Source: Pseudoalteromonas sp. A25
GTDB taxonomy: Bacteria; Pseudomonadota; Gammaproteobacteria; Enterobacterales; Alteromonadaceae
Assembly: GCF_009176705.1 (NCBI RefSeq)
Contig: NZ_AP021846.1
Coordinates: 2,946,001 to 3,010,000 of the forward strand
Direction: 5' to 3'
DNA: 64,000 bases
A program made the translations under genes and the position numbers. The notes beneath the pieces are model-generated. The model did not search any database, was not told the origin of the DNA, and saw nothing but the letters and a program-made list of their open reading frames with translations. Shown here one piece after another: positions 41,885 to 50,812 of the stretch (the stretch's first letter is position 1; every line of letters begins with the position of its first letter).

Positions 41885-42847
41885 GTGATAACACCATCGA
41901 GTCTGATCATGCCCAGCATTGCAACCTGTCACGGTATTACGCTGAACTATCAAGATGAAGGATCATCCGATGCGCCCGCAATTATTTTGATTATGGGATT
42001 GGGTGCGCAAATGACCGTATGGCCTGATTCTTTCTACTATGGGCTGGTGAACAAAGGTTTTCGCGTGATCCGCTTTGACAATAGAGACACCGGCCTATCA
42101 TCGCAGCTTGAACACTATGGTCGACCCAGTTTAATAAAAGCTTGGCTCAGTCGACGACTACCAATATCCAGCAAAGCACCCTACACCCTTGAAGACATGT
42201 GCCAAGACGTATTAGAGCTGATGAAAGCGCTTAAAATCAAAAAAGCACACTTAGTGGGCGCTTCAATGGGTGGCATGATAGCGCAATTAATTGCCGCCAA
42301 GCACAAGAAAAAAGTCCTCAGTTTAACCTCTATTATGTCATCTAGCTCTGCACCTTCGCTATCGCGTTCAAACTTAGCCTTACTGCTGAAACTTGTACGT
42401 TTAAAACCGATGGCGAAAACGCAAGAAAATGCCATTGAATATTTGGTAAAGCTCAATCAATTAATTGGCAGCCCCGATTATCCGCAAGACGAGCAAATGC
42501 TCAAGCAGCAAGCGCGTCTGAGTGTCTCTCGCGCTCATACGCCTGATGGCTTTAAACGGCAATTAGTCGCACTCACCCACAGCGAGTCAAAAGATCATTT
42601 ACTAAAAAAAATAAAAGCACCCACTTTGGTTATTCACGGCTTAGCCGATCCCATTATCCCGCTCTCAGCGGGTCAAAAAACCGCACAACAAATAAACAAG
42701 GCAAAGTTAAAGATTGTACCTGGAATGGGCCACAATTTTCCGCCAGAATTAATGAAAAAACTGACCAAATGGGTCAGTAAACACGTCAACAAAGCAGAGC
42801 GTAAACGGCTTGAAAAAAAGTTAAAAAACAAACCAATTGGAGCTTAG
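41885..42847 (+). CDS. Alpha/beta hydrolase
   Basis: A 312- to 320-residue alpha/beta-fold hydrolase. The oxyanion strand is IILIMGLGAQMTVW, the nucleophile elbow is VGASMGGM (Ser in GXSXG), the acid is probably Asp in LADPIIPLSAGQ and the base His in GMGHNFP. A Lys-rich C terminus (KAERKRLEKKLKNKPIGA) is unusual and may bind nucleic acid or membranes. The start is GTG 41885 or ATG 41909; neither has a strong ribosome-binding site, and homologues usually begin near the second. It is an orphan gene and its substrate is unknown. Confidence 0.85.
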   Translation: MITPSSLIMPSIATCHGITLNYQDEGSSDAPAIILIMGLGAQMTVWPDSFYYGLVNKGFRVIRFDNRDTGLSSQLEHYGRPSLIKAWLSRRLPISSKAPYTLEDMCQDVLELMKALKIKKAHLVGASMGGMIAQLIAAKHKKKVLSLTSIMSSSSAPSLSRSNLALLLKLVRLKPMAKTQENAIEYLVKLNQLIGSPDYPQDEQMLKQQARLSVSRAHTPDGFKRQLVALTHSESKDHLLKKIKAPTLVIHGLADPIIPLSAGQKTAQQINKAKLKIVPGMGHNFPPELMKKLTKWVSKHVNKAERKRLEKKLKNKPIGA

Positions 42848-43077
42848 TTATGGCATATTTCTAAAGTATGCTAGAAACGCTTTTATAAGTAGGGTTATTA
42901 AGTGAGTAAAATGCATAGCCCCTTACAATAACAGCAGGCTGAGGCAGCTCAAAGCCAATTAAAAATTTAAATATTGGCGTAACGGTACTGTTCAATTGAG
43001 TCAGCTAATCGAAGCCACAAATCAAAATGATTATTCGACTAGCTTAAACAAAATCCAATTTTTATAACAATGCTGTT

Positions 43078-43518
43078 TTACCCTCCAATCCCTTTGTACT
43101 CTGAAGCTGTTTGAATTTCATCTCTTGCTTGCTGTGTTCGACGCAGCTTTCGCAAGTTTTCTTCCCTAACCGCGAGTCCATTAGCATAACCTTTATTAAA
43201 ATCTTCTCTCATTTCAAGAGGGCAATTATTATTATTTGGAAGCCCTTCAGAGGCAACTTGCAACCCATTTCCATAGCTACAGAAACTTTTTATCCCAATT
43301 ATGTAACCTGTTATAAATTCAGATTGCGCTGAATTATTGAGGTTGCCACAGCTACTCTTATATTTATCAAAATCTCGGACCGATTTTCCTTTTTCTCCAA
43401 CAGACAGCCCCAGCGCAGCCCAACCTTCAGAAGGGTTACAATCAAGACTTGTGGTCGTTGTAGTATTACACCCTACAAGGATCAAAGAAATAAAACTCAG
43501 TACTAGTACTTTTTTCAT
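43078..43518 (-). CDS. DUF2799-like lipoprotein
   Basis: A 146-residue protein with a lipoprotein signal (LISLILVGC, lipobox Cys17) and a Thr-rich linker. The family is recalled from DUF2799: NPSEGWAALGLSVGEKGKSVRDFDKYKSSC, then EFITGYIIGIKSFCSYGNGLQVASEGLP and MREDFNKGYANGL. Function unknown. It lies 9 bp downstream of the TPR gene of the TonB operon, on the same strand, so it may be the last gene of that transcript, although it could have its own promoter. Confidence 0.82.
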   Translation of the reverse strand: MKKVLVLSFISLILVGCNTTTTTSLDCNPSEGWAALGLSVGEKGKSVRDFDKYKSSCGNLNNSAQSEFITGYIIGIKSFCSYGNGLQVASEGLPNNNNCPLEMREDFNKGYANGLAVREENLRKLRRTQQARDEIQTASEYKGIGG

Positions 43519-43527
43519 AGTTCCACC

Positions 43528-44904
43528 TTAGATTTCCATCTTTTGTTTATCGACTAAAATCACTTTTTGCAGAATTTCAACTTGTTCCTCAATACCTTTA
43601 GTATTGGGAAAACGATTTTCTACATTTTTCAACACAGAAAGTGCAGCTTGATAATTTTGCATGTCTACATACATTTGAGCGCGCCCTAACATGGCATGAC
43701 GCTGCGTTTGCTCTATGGCCTCTGCTCTTAAAAACATCGTTTCAGCTTCAATAAGTGACTTCTGTGCAGACAAAAAACTGGCAAACGACAACAAGGCTAA
43801 GCCATTATTTGGATCTTTATTGATAGCACTTTCATAGTAGCTTTTAGCTGCATCTTTCTGATTTTGATTACGCTTTAATTCTGCGGTATATAAGAAAATA
43901 ACGGATTGCTTAGCATCATTATATTGCTCCGAGACCTGCATCAACTCATACAATACTTCTTCAACGTCACGCCACATCTCACGCTGATTCAACCAAGACA
44001 AATATGCTCTCAAGCTATTTAAATCAAGTTCTTCGGTGTTTACGTGGGCTTTTATTAACTCAACTGCTCTTGAAAAGCTATCTTGTTGTAAGTGTAATTG
44101 GGCTGCAATTTTTAAGTTATTAATCCGTTTGTCACCCAATAAAATAGCCATTTCTAGAGAAGCCAGCGCCTCTTTATTTCGCGACTGCTCGAGTTGCAAT
44201 ACCGCCTGAGCTAACCAAAGTTGACTATTCTTAGGCTCTTTAACCAACAAGTCCGCAAGTAGCGCTTGTGCGGCTTCAAACATTTTTGCCTGTGTAAGTG
44301 ATGTCAGTAAGCCCTGACGCCATTGCTTATTTTCTGGCTCAATGGCTAACGCTTGCTGATAAGCAGTGATAGCGGAGAACGGTCCGTGTTGGGTCAAATT
44401 TAAATAGCCAAGTTGACCATATACTTCAGCCTCTTTTGCCCCAAGCTCTATCGCTCTTGCAAAATACTCTCGCGCCTTGGTGGTTTTATTTTGCAACATA
44501 TACAATTGCCCCAAATCAACATGTGCGCGTACTAATTGGGGGCTTCTTGATAATGACGCTAAGTAAGTTTTTTCAGCTTTATCATACTCTTCAACAGCAA
44601 AGTACACTTGTGCTTTTAGCAACATCATGGCAATACTGAGCTCAATCTCATAGAAAGTTTCTAGCTCTTGCAAAACAACTTGTTTGTCGCCTCTTTCTAA
44701 AAGACTTCTTAGCTTTTCAGCCATTTCATATTCTTCAGGTGCAATGGGGGCCTCTCGCTCTCTATATGGACCTGAAAACTGAGGAATTATGAATGTCGGT
44801 TTTTCAACTTCTAAAGTAAACTTGTCTACCTGTTGGGCCTTGGTAGATGTACCCGACAATAACAAACAAGCGACAAAAAAATGCGATAAATGAAATACCC
44901 TCAT
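43528..44904 (-). CDS. TPR protein of the TonB energy operon
   Basis: A 458-residue exported protein with an N-terminal signal sequence (HLSHFFVACLLLSGTSTKA) and about ten tetratricopeptide-like repeats (for example YDKAEKTYLASLSRSPQLVRAHVDLGQLYMLQ and AREYFARAIELGAKEAEVYGQLGYLN). A TPR protein in this place is known next to TtpC-type TonB systems of Vibrio and Shewanella, where it probably helps assemble or stabilise the transducer in the periplasm. Its start abuts the tonB-like gene stop. The exact role here is inferred. Confidence 0.85.
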   Translation of the reverse strand: MRVFHLSHFFVACLLLSGTSTKAQQVDKFTLEVEKPTFIIPQFSGPYREREAPIAPEEYEMAEKLRSLLERGDKQVVLQELETFYEIELSIAMMLLKAQVYFAVEEYDKAEKTYLASLSRSPQLVRAHVDLGQLYMLQNKTTKAREYFARAIELGAKEAEVYGQLGYLNLTQHGPFSAITAYQQALAIEPENKQWRQGLLTSLTQAKMFEAAQALLADLLVKEPKNSQLWLAQAVLQLEQSRNKEALASLEMAILLGDKRINNLKIAAQLHLQQDSFSRAVELIKAHVNTEELDLNSLRAYLSWLNQREMWRDVEEVLYELMQVSEQYNDAKQSVIFLYTAELKRNQNQKDAAKSYYESAINKDPNNGLALLSFASFLSAQKSLIEAETMFLRAEAIEQTQRHAMLGRAQMYVDMQNYQAALSVLKNVENRFPNTKGIEEQVEILQKVILVDKQKMEI

Positions 44905-45594
44905 TTAAGACCTTCCATAGTTAAAGTGAATGCCATACAAATAAATTGCTTGCACTGCCCTACCATCTTTTTTAGGAACAGTGAACCTTGCTTTTTCAAC
45001 CCATTTTCTAATTACTGGCACCATGTCTGGATGAAAAGGGTCGACAATTTTCTTGATAAAAGGCTTACCCTGCGTGTTTATGATCAACTCAACTAAAGTT
45101 GAGGCTCGCTTCAGTCCCTGTTTTGTAATTGAACGAGGTGGCGGGAAGTATTCTTGAGAAACAACCTGCGGAACTTGGTCAAGACTCTCAACCGCAAGCA
45201 ACGGCATATCAAACGTCATGCGCTGCTGGATTTTGAGTGAATCCATGCCAAAATCGGGCTTTTCTAAGTGCTCAACTTCTGGCATCGCCATCTGTGGCTT
45301 GTCTGAATAGCTCAATTCAAGCCCACCGCCTAAACTAAGCAAGTCGATGCTCACTGAAGAGGACTGCTGCTTAGTTGATTGAGTCTGTATTTTAGGCGGT
45401 GGTGGTGGCGGAACAGGTAAAGCCACTTCGACCTTTCGAACGAGCATGTCTTTCTCTGGTGGTGTTGGTATTTGCTTAATAGCAAACAAGCTATAAATTA
45501 ATAGCAACGTCAAAAGCGCACTCAACACCCAAGGCAGTATAGCCAACACACTGCCTCTCAAAGAAAAGTTAATAGTCCTTTTAACCGTTAACAT
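44905..45594 (-). CDS. tonB: TonB-like energy transducer
   Basis: A 229-residue TonB protein. One N-terminal membrane helix (VLAILPWVLSALLTLLLIYSLFAI), a proline-rich linker (VALPVPPPPPPKIQ) and a C-terminal TonB domain (RASTLVELIINTQGKPFIKKIVDPFHPDM, AVQAIYLYGIHFNYG). It carries proton-motive energy from the ExbB/ExbD complex to outer-membrane receptors. The linker is short, as in TonB2-type proteins. It overlaps neighbours with gaps of 0-6 bp, so it is part of one operon. Two receptors in this window are candidate partners. Confidence 0.92.
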   Translation of the reverse strand: MLTVKRTINFSLRGSVLAILPWVLSALLTLLLIYSLFAIKQIPTPPEKDMLVRKVEVALPVPPPPPPKIQTQSTKQQSSSVSIDLLSLGGGLELSYSDKPQMAMPEVEHLEKPDFGMDSLKIQQRMTFDMPLLAVESLDQVPQVVSQEYFPPPRSITKQGLKRASTLVELIINTQGKPFIKKIVDPFHPDMVPVIRKWVEKARFTVPKKDGRAVQAIYLYGIHFNYGRS

Positions 45595-45600
45595 GAGTGC

Positions 45601-46008
45601 TTATTCCTTCATAGTTGCCAAACTTATGTCACTCAAACCAGCTAGTTTTGCTTGATCAATCACTTTTACTAACAGCTCAGTTTTAACTTGTTTATCAGCT
45701 TGAATTATCAAAGGCCTTTGCTCAGACTTCACGGCCTGCATCAATGTTGATCTTATCCCTTGAATACCTATATTTGTGCCACCATACATGACTTCACCAC
45801 TTGAAGTAATCGCTATCATAAGCACTGATTTTTGTAAATTTTGACTCGATACCGCCGTGGGTTTGTCTACATCAACACCTGTTTCTTTTACAAATACAGT
45901 GGTCACTATAAAGAAAATCAACAGTATAAAAACAACATCTAGTAGTGGGGCTAAATCTATATCTTGCCCTTTTGACTCTGCAATCTTATTTTGTATTAAC
46001 GAGCGCAT
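45601..46008 (-). CDS. exbD: ExbD/TolR-family biopolymer transport protein
   Basis: A 135-residue protein with one N-terminal helix containing the conserved Asp (DLAPLLDVVFILLIFFIVTT), needed for proton coupling, then a periplasmic domain (LIIQADKQVKTELLVKVIDQAKLAGLSDISLATM). I start at ATG 46008, preceded by GGAGGATTT; this gives a 13-bp overlap with the upstream exbB-like gene, suggesting translational coupling. The longer frame to 46026 has no good site. Confidence 0.92.
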   Translation of the reverse strand: MRSLIQNKIAESKGQDIDLAPLLDVVFILLIFFIVTTVFVKETGVDVDKPTAVSSQNLQKSVLMIAITSSGEVMYGGTNIGIQGIRSTLMQAVKSEQRPLIIQADKQVKTELLVKVIDQAKLAGLSDISLATMKE

Positions 46009-46409
46009 AAATCCTCCACTTGCCAACTTTTTAATGATCTTTGCAAAAGCACTTGCAATAGTAGTCCTGGTACAACTAACACGAGACCCAGTTGAGTTGT
46101 AAACATAGCCGATGCAATACCACCACTTATTATCTCTTGAATATCTAAGCCATTATGGATAGACATGTGGTTAAAAGTACCAAGAAGACCGCTAATTGTG
46201 CCAAGCAACCCCAGCAGAGGCAGACTCGCTAACAAGGTTTTTAATGTGGTTAGCCAATAATTACCTGTTAAAAACCACTGTTCAGACTTAGTCGCAAAAC
46301 ACAGTAGCTGTAGCTGTTTGCTGTAACACAGCATAGCAACCGCAGCCAAAGACCAAACAACGCCATGATTTAGCAAGTTCAAAAAAAGTGCTAGTTCACT
46401 CATTAACAA
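45996..46409 (-). CDS. exbB: ExbB/TolQ-family proton channel (short form)
   Basis: A 137-residue MotA/TolQ/ExbB-type protein with three hydrophobic regions: an N-terminal segment, TTLKTLLASLPLLGLLGTISGLLGTF and GGIASAMFTTQLGLVLVVPGLLLQVL. The GLLGT and GGIASAMFTTQLGL motifs are hallmarks of the family. It is short compared with ExbB (about 240 residues) because it lacks the large cytoplasmic loop, as seen in ExbB2-type systems. It works with the ExbD-like protein downstream. Confidence 0.9.
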   Translation of the reverse strand: MLMSELALFLNLLNHGVVWSLAAVAMLCYSKQLQLLCFATKSEQWFLTGNYWLTTLKTLLASLPLLGLLGTISGLLGTFNHMSIHNGLDIQEIISGGIASAMFTTQLGLVLVVPGLLLQVLLQRSLKSWQVEDLCAR

Positions 46410-47689
46410 CTCTTTAATTCAAGTTTGCTCAGTTGTATAGCGTTAGCCTCGAGCTTTGAGTTCAAGCTCTTTGCTTTGCGGTTCAGTAATGCACTCATAA
46501 TCAAAGAAGGGATGGCAACAATTAGACCAAGCTCTGTGGTTACCAAAGCCTCGGAAATACCCCCAGACACAGTAGCGGCATCGCCTGTACCAAACGTATT
46601 CATCATCATAAATGTATTTATCATGCCGGAGACTGTGCCTAACAAGCCTAAAAGAGGCGCGATTGCTGCACTAGTCGCCACTACACCTAAATAGCTTTCA
46701 ACTCTATAGCGATATTGCATTAAAAACGCCACCAGTTGATCATCTCGGTATTCAGACACTGGATTGTTCACTGCAATATCTAATAATGCTTTCTCCGCAC
46801 CTTTAAAATGCACACTCATCTGTAGGCTGTTAATATCAGTTTGCTTAATTTTTTCGATAAAGTCATGGCTTGGTTTTGGTAACCTAAACAACTGATAGCC
46901 TTTGGTTAAAGTAGCAACTAGCGCAACAAAGCCGAAGAGTAAAATAGGTAAAGCCCAAACACCGCCTTTTTGAATATGAGAAATAATGCTGTCTTGTTTG
47001 TGTAATAGCTTTTCCGCGTTGCCTAAAGTTGGGTCGAATGTCACAAAGCCAGAGCCTGTATCAGCAAAAGTTGCTAAACTTTCGATTTGTGCTGCGCTAT
47101 AAATGTTTGGAATGATCTTAGGCAATGTCTGATTTACTTTTTTGGTTAACAAGCCACCTTGTTCAAGCTCTGAGTTATACGCAAGTTCAAGCGGCCCTAT
47201 TTTTAATACTCTAAAATCAACAACCTCACCTTCAGCATTCACAACAGGTTTTTCTTGCCAGTTTGGAGAAAGTTTATTCACTAGTTCCAACTTTAGAGTG
47301 TTAAACATGCTAGACGACAGCGAAAAAACACCATTCGAATTTTGATAGTCTGACAAAGAAATACTTTGCTGTTCAAAAAAACTCTGCATTACCATTTTTT
47401 GATAGTTGTCTTGCTCACGCCATCTTCTTACTCGCTCCGATAGCCGCTCATAGCTTATTACTTTCTCATCAGACGCCCTTTGAATTGACTCAGCTTGAGC
47501 ACGCAATGCTTCTACTTCTCTCAAGGATTGTTCAAGTTTTTTTTGATATTGCAAAGACTGGTTATTGATACTTGCTTGCAATTTAGATAACGCAATTTTA
47601 GATTCACTTACCCGTTCAATTAGTGCAGCTGATTGAGCGTGAACGTTTAAACCCAAAAGCAAAAAAGCAGTCAAAGTAAATATACGCAT
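46403..47689 (-). CDS. TtpC-like MotA/TolQ/ExbB family protein with coiled-coil periplasmic domain
   Basis: A 428-residue protein. A signal or anchor (IFTLTAFLLLGLNVHA) is followed by a long coiled coil (SKLQASINNQSLQYQKKLEQSLREVEALRAQAESIQ) and a domain of unknown fold. The last 220 residues form a TolQ/ExbB core, with IAPLLGLLGTVSGMINTFMMMN and GISEALVTTELGLIVAIPSLIMSAL. In Vibrio this extra ExbB-like subunit is TtpC, required by TonB2 systems. It is joined to its neighbours by overlaps of 1 and 7 bp. Confidence 0.9.
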   Translation of the reverse strand: MRIFTLTAFLLLGLNVHAQSAALIERVSESKIALSKLQASINNQSLQYQKKLEQSLREVEALRAQAESIQRASDEKVISYERLSERVRRWREQDNYQKMVMQSFFEQQSISLSDYQNSNGVFSLSSSMFNTLKLELVNKLSPNWQEKPVVNAEGEVVDFRVLKIGPLELAYNSELEQGGLLTKKVNQTLPKIIPNIYSAAQIESLATFADTGSGFVTFDPTLGNAEKLLHKQDSIISHIQKGGVWALPILLFGFVALVATLTKGYQLFRLPKPSHDFIEKIKQTDINSLQMSVHFKGAEKALLDIAVNNPVSEYRDDQLVAFLMQYRYRVESYLGVVATSAAIAPLLGLLGTVSGMINTFMMMNTFGTGDAATVSGGISEALVTTELGLIVAIPSLIMSALLNRKAKSLNSKLEANAIQLSKLELKSC

Positions 47690-48474
47690 TACAATAACTC
47701 CTTGTTCAAGCTATCTAACGCCAAAGGCAGTGAAACAAATTCTGCGGTTGTCGGCTTTTCTAGAATATTTCTTATCTTATTAATCTGTTTAGGTAGGTTC
47801 ACCGCAGGTAACACGTTTAAGACGGCCTCTCCATGGTACCATTGCCACCCTGATTGCTCTATTCTACCAAAGCCATAAGCTGATCCGTCGGAAGATAAAT
47901 ACCAAGCTTGCGAAAGGCCGAGGTAAATTTGGCTCACCAATAGTTCTGTATCTTTACCATTAATTGATACACGCATATTCGTCATATTCAGTGCAACGCG
48001 TGTGTTAAACTCGTCTACTTTTTTGTGCAAGCTCAAATATAATTCAAGTTTTTCACTTAAACTCAGTGATTTTTGAGTAAGCTTATCAGCTTTGGATTGC
48101 AGTTGCGTTTGCAGCGGGGGTGGAAGCATAGGTAAAACACGTTTCATAAAGTGCTCCCCTTTAGCTAACTCATTTTCCACAAGCGCTTGATTACGCTCAA
48201 ATTGAACTTGTTGTTCTGTCAATGATAAACGTTTTTCGTCAACTTCCGACTGCGCTTCTTTGGCTTTAGCTAGCAAAGTTTTAAGCGCTAGTTTTTCTTG
48301 TTGAAGCAATGCTATTTGATTTTCTAAAGACTGCTTGTTCGCTTGCCAAGTTGTTTCTAGCTTTCCTCGCTGACTTTCAATATCAAGCCATTGCTGCATT
48401 AATTCATAATCTGACTGGAAAGCGACACCTACTGCGGGTAAAGATAGCGCTGTCATCAATAACAATGTTCTCAT
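47689..48474 (-). CDS. DUF3450 coiled-coil protein, first gene of the TonB energy operon
   Basis: A 261-residue exported protein (signal MRTLLLMTALSLPAVGVAF) with a long coiled coil (QQWLDIESQRGKLETTWQANKQSLENQIALLQQEKLALKTLLAKAKEAQSEVD) and a C-terminal conserved block (YLGLSQAWYLSSDGSAYGFGRIEQSGWQWYHGEAVL). DUF3450 genes regularly precede TtpC-type TonB operons. I start at ATG 48474 with GGAG eight bases upstream; the longer frame to 48528 has a Cys-rich unlikely N terminus. One base of overlap joins it to the TtpC-like gene. Confidence 0.88.
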   Translation of the reverse strand: MRTLLLMTALSLPAVGVAFQSDYELMQQWLDIESQRGKLETTWQANKQSLENQIALLQQEKLALKTLLAKAKEAQSEVDEKRLSLTEQQVQFERNQALVENELAKGEHFMKRVLPMLPPPLQTQLQSKADKLTQKSLSLSEKLELYLSLHKKVDEFNTRVALNMTNMRVSINGKDTELLVSQIYLGLSQAWYLSSDGSAYGFGRIEQSGWQWYHGEAVLNVLPAVNLPKQINKIRNILEKPTTAEFVSLPLALDSLNKELL

Positions 48475-49220
48475 TAAAACTCCATTTATGCTGCTCAGAA
48501 AAACGCCAGTAGAGGTACAACATCGCACGTAAATGTATAATAATCAACAAAGTGAAAATGAAAAAAAATCAAGTGCCACAAAATTATCGATAAAACGCTC
48601 AAGCATAAACCGTGTACATTTAATTTGTATTTTAAACAAAAATGAAAGCGCACTAGCGCCTAACTTCGTTTCATTATTTTGGAGCTTCTCACAAAAAAAA
48701 GCATAATCCTCATTGTAATACCGATTTGTAATAAGCTTTTCCAGTTCCGCACCGCATTGTATTAGTGCAATAACATATTGAGCCAAGCTTAAACTTATAC
48801 GCTTGTAAATTATTGAGCAGGGCCCTTTACAGTAAAGTGAACGGCGAACGCTTGGTTGAAAATGATATAAAAACTAATGGCTTTATTATCCATTTAAACA
48901 CACTGACTCTTTTTACTACTAATCGGCTTTTTTACTAATAATAAGAAAAACAGCTAAGCCGACTGTTACAGAGAAAAAGGCACTCTCAGCCGATAAATCT
49001 ATCTCAGTGTTAAGTTGGATACCGAACCACAATCAGTAACAAAAGGGCAACCCCTATGTTGAGAACATTGACTCAAGTGATGAACAAACCGAGTACCTAG
49101 AGCGCTTATTGGGACTTACTTTATACAAATTGGTAGTTATTCTATGGTAGGCTTTGGGCTCAAAATATGTGGCACCTCAATAAAGCAAGATAACAAATAC
49201 AATAATAATTTGGAGTATCC
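48475..49220. other. Upstream region of the TonB operon and GFA gene
   Basis: 746 bp with no confident gene. An 80-codon frame (48544-48786, minus, TTG start, starting MAQYVIALIQCGAELEK) is possible but has no good ribosome-binding site, so I do not call it. AAGCCGACT and AATCGGCTT arms near 48921-48965 could pair. Confidence 0.4.
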
Positions 49221-49640
49221 ATGAAAGGCGTCTGTTTGTGTGGCGGCATCCAGTTTGAAATACTCGGTACAACGCCCAATCTATATCAATGTCATTGCTC
49301 TGTTTGTCGCAAATCTACCGGCTCGTCTTCAAATACAGCGACAATTGTTAAAAGTGAGCAATTTAGATGGAGTCATACAAATTCTGACATTCAAACTTTT
49401 ACGCTGCAAAGTGGTTATCGCATAGATTTTTGCAAACGTTGTGGCAGCCCAGTCCCCAATCAATTAAGGGACAAAGAATTAGTTTGGATACCTGCAGGGT
49501 TACTTGAAAATACCGAGCTAAAAGTAACACAGCATATTTTTGTTAGCTCAAAGGCGCATTGGGATATGATTGGCGGACAAGCCACTGAACATGAAGAAAT
49601 GCCCAACTTAGAAGAGTTTGTTTCACTGTTAAAATGCTAA
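49221..49640 (+). CDS. GFA-family (glutathione-dependent formaldehyde-activating enzyme-like) zinc protein
   Basis: A 139-residue CENP-V/GFA-fold protein. The zinc cysteines are visible: CLCGGIQFEI, CHCSVCRKSTG and FCKRCGSPVPN. The family binds zinc and in some members speeds glutathione addition to formaldehyde; most bacterial members have no assigned substrate. A GGAG site precedes ATG 49221 by about eight bases. It is alone, between the TonB operon and a convergent LytTR regulator gene. Confidence 0.9.
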   Translation: MKGVCLCGGIQFEILGTTPNLYQCHCSVCRKSTGSSSNTATIVKSEQFRWSHTNSDIQTFTLQSGYRIDFCKRCGSPVPNQLRDKELVWIPAGLLENTELKVTQHIFVSSKAHWDMIGGQATEHEEMPNLEEFVSLLKC

Positions 49641-49825
49641 CAGCTCCAATTAATAATGCTTTTTAACGTTCAACATGCAGATGATACATATGAGCTACTT
49701 CAACTTGACAGCATAATTATCTACTGAATCAGTTATGTAACTCCCCATTGAAACGAAGTCTATTTTTTAGGTAACCAATGACTTACAAAAAAGCTCTGCC
49801 AAAAAGGGCATATTGATAAAGAGGC

Positions 49826-50686
49826 TCAACTCAAGCTTTGCTTAAACCCATCTTTATATCGCCTTGATAGGTTGAGTTTTTTTCCTGATTTTAGGGTAAT
49901 TTCACCATCTCCACTGGGCTGGTAGCTAATACTATCAACCGCGTAGTGATTCACCCCGTAACTGCGGTGCACTCGACTAAACCCTTTTGCAGAGAGACGC
50001 TGACATAGCTCACCAAGCGTTGAACGCAGTGGATAAATACGCCCTTGGCTGTATAAGTTTACGTAGTTACCGGCTGACTCTAAGTATTCAATATCAGCAA
50101 CTTTAACTAAAAATTCTTTATCGAGTTTTTTCACCAAAAAGTGCTCTGGAGCTGCACGCTGTGAGTCTTGCTGTTGCGCCTCTTGTTCACTACTTGCTAT
50201 CACACTCGCCTCACCTTTAAGTCGAGCGTAAACAATTTGCGTAATGTTATACACCGTCAGCCAAATCACATAGCCCCAAGCGTCTTTACGGTATTCATAC
50301 CAAAACTCTCGCGCAAGCGGCCCAAAGTCATAATCGCCGCCATTTAAGGCATATATCATTTCACGCAGCGTCACCATCAACAGTATGTGTAGGCTTGCAA
50401 AAAACACACTGCCAAGCAGATGCACGAACAGTTGCTTTTTGAGGTGCCCAAAGTGCAATGCAAAGCGGCTAAAAAAGTGAAACAACAAAGGCAAAATAGC
50501 AAACACACTTAAGGCACTGGTATATTCCCAAACAAATGGCTCCCAAAACGCGATACTAGGTTCACCTTGGCGAGAATGCTCGCTCCAAACCGACAACGCA
50601 TTAATGGTGTTGTTGATAAAAAGATACAGCGCTGCGGCAATATAGCCGAGCAATACCCTATTGTTGTCGATCCGCTGCCAATTCAA
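49826..50686 (-). CDS. Membrane-bound LytTR-family regulator
   Basis: A 286-residue protein with about four membrane segments in the first 145 residues (RVLLGYIAAALYLFINNTINAL, ALSVFAILPLLFHFFSRFALHF, VHLLGSVFFASLHILLMVTLREMI, GYVIWLTVYNITQIVYARL). The C-terminal LytTR DNA-binding domain is EFLVKVADIEYLESAGNYVNLYSQGRIYPLRSTLGEL with SRVHRSYGVNHYAVDSISY. It probably binds DNA at the membrane in response to a signal. It is divergent from the acyltransferase gene, 126 bp away, and may regulate it. Confidence 0.9.
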   Translation of the reverse strand: MNWQRIDNNRVLLGYIAAALYLFINNTINALSVWSEHSRQGEPSIAFWEPFVWEYTSALSVFAILPLLFHFFSRFALHFGHLKKQLFVHLLGSVFFASLHILLMVTLREMIYALNGGDYDFGPLAREFWYEYRKDAWGYVIWLTVYNITQIVYARLKGEASVIASSEQEAQQQDSQRAAPEHFLVKKLDKEFLVKVADIEYLESAGNYVNLYSQGRIYPLRSTLGELCQRLSAKGFSRVHRSYGVNHYAVDSISYQPSGDGEITLKSGKKLNLSRRYKDGFKQSLS

Positions 50687-50812
50687 TTGTATTTATCCCT
50701 GTATTCCACCGTTTATCACTAAAAGCTTACCTGTCAGTCAGTTAGCTGTGTTTTTGCGCATATTACTTTGCCAAACTTTGAGTACCAATAACAGCAAAAG
50801 GCGAGCAAAACA

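Noticed and set aside
48544..48786. 80-codon minus-strand frame upstream of the TonB operon
   Set aside because: TTG start with no good ribosome-binding site, no recognisable family, and low-complexity end; kept only as a remark.
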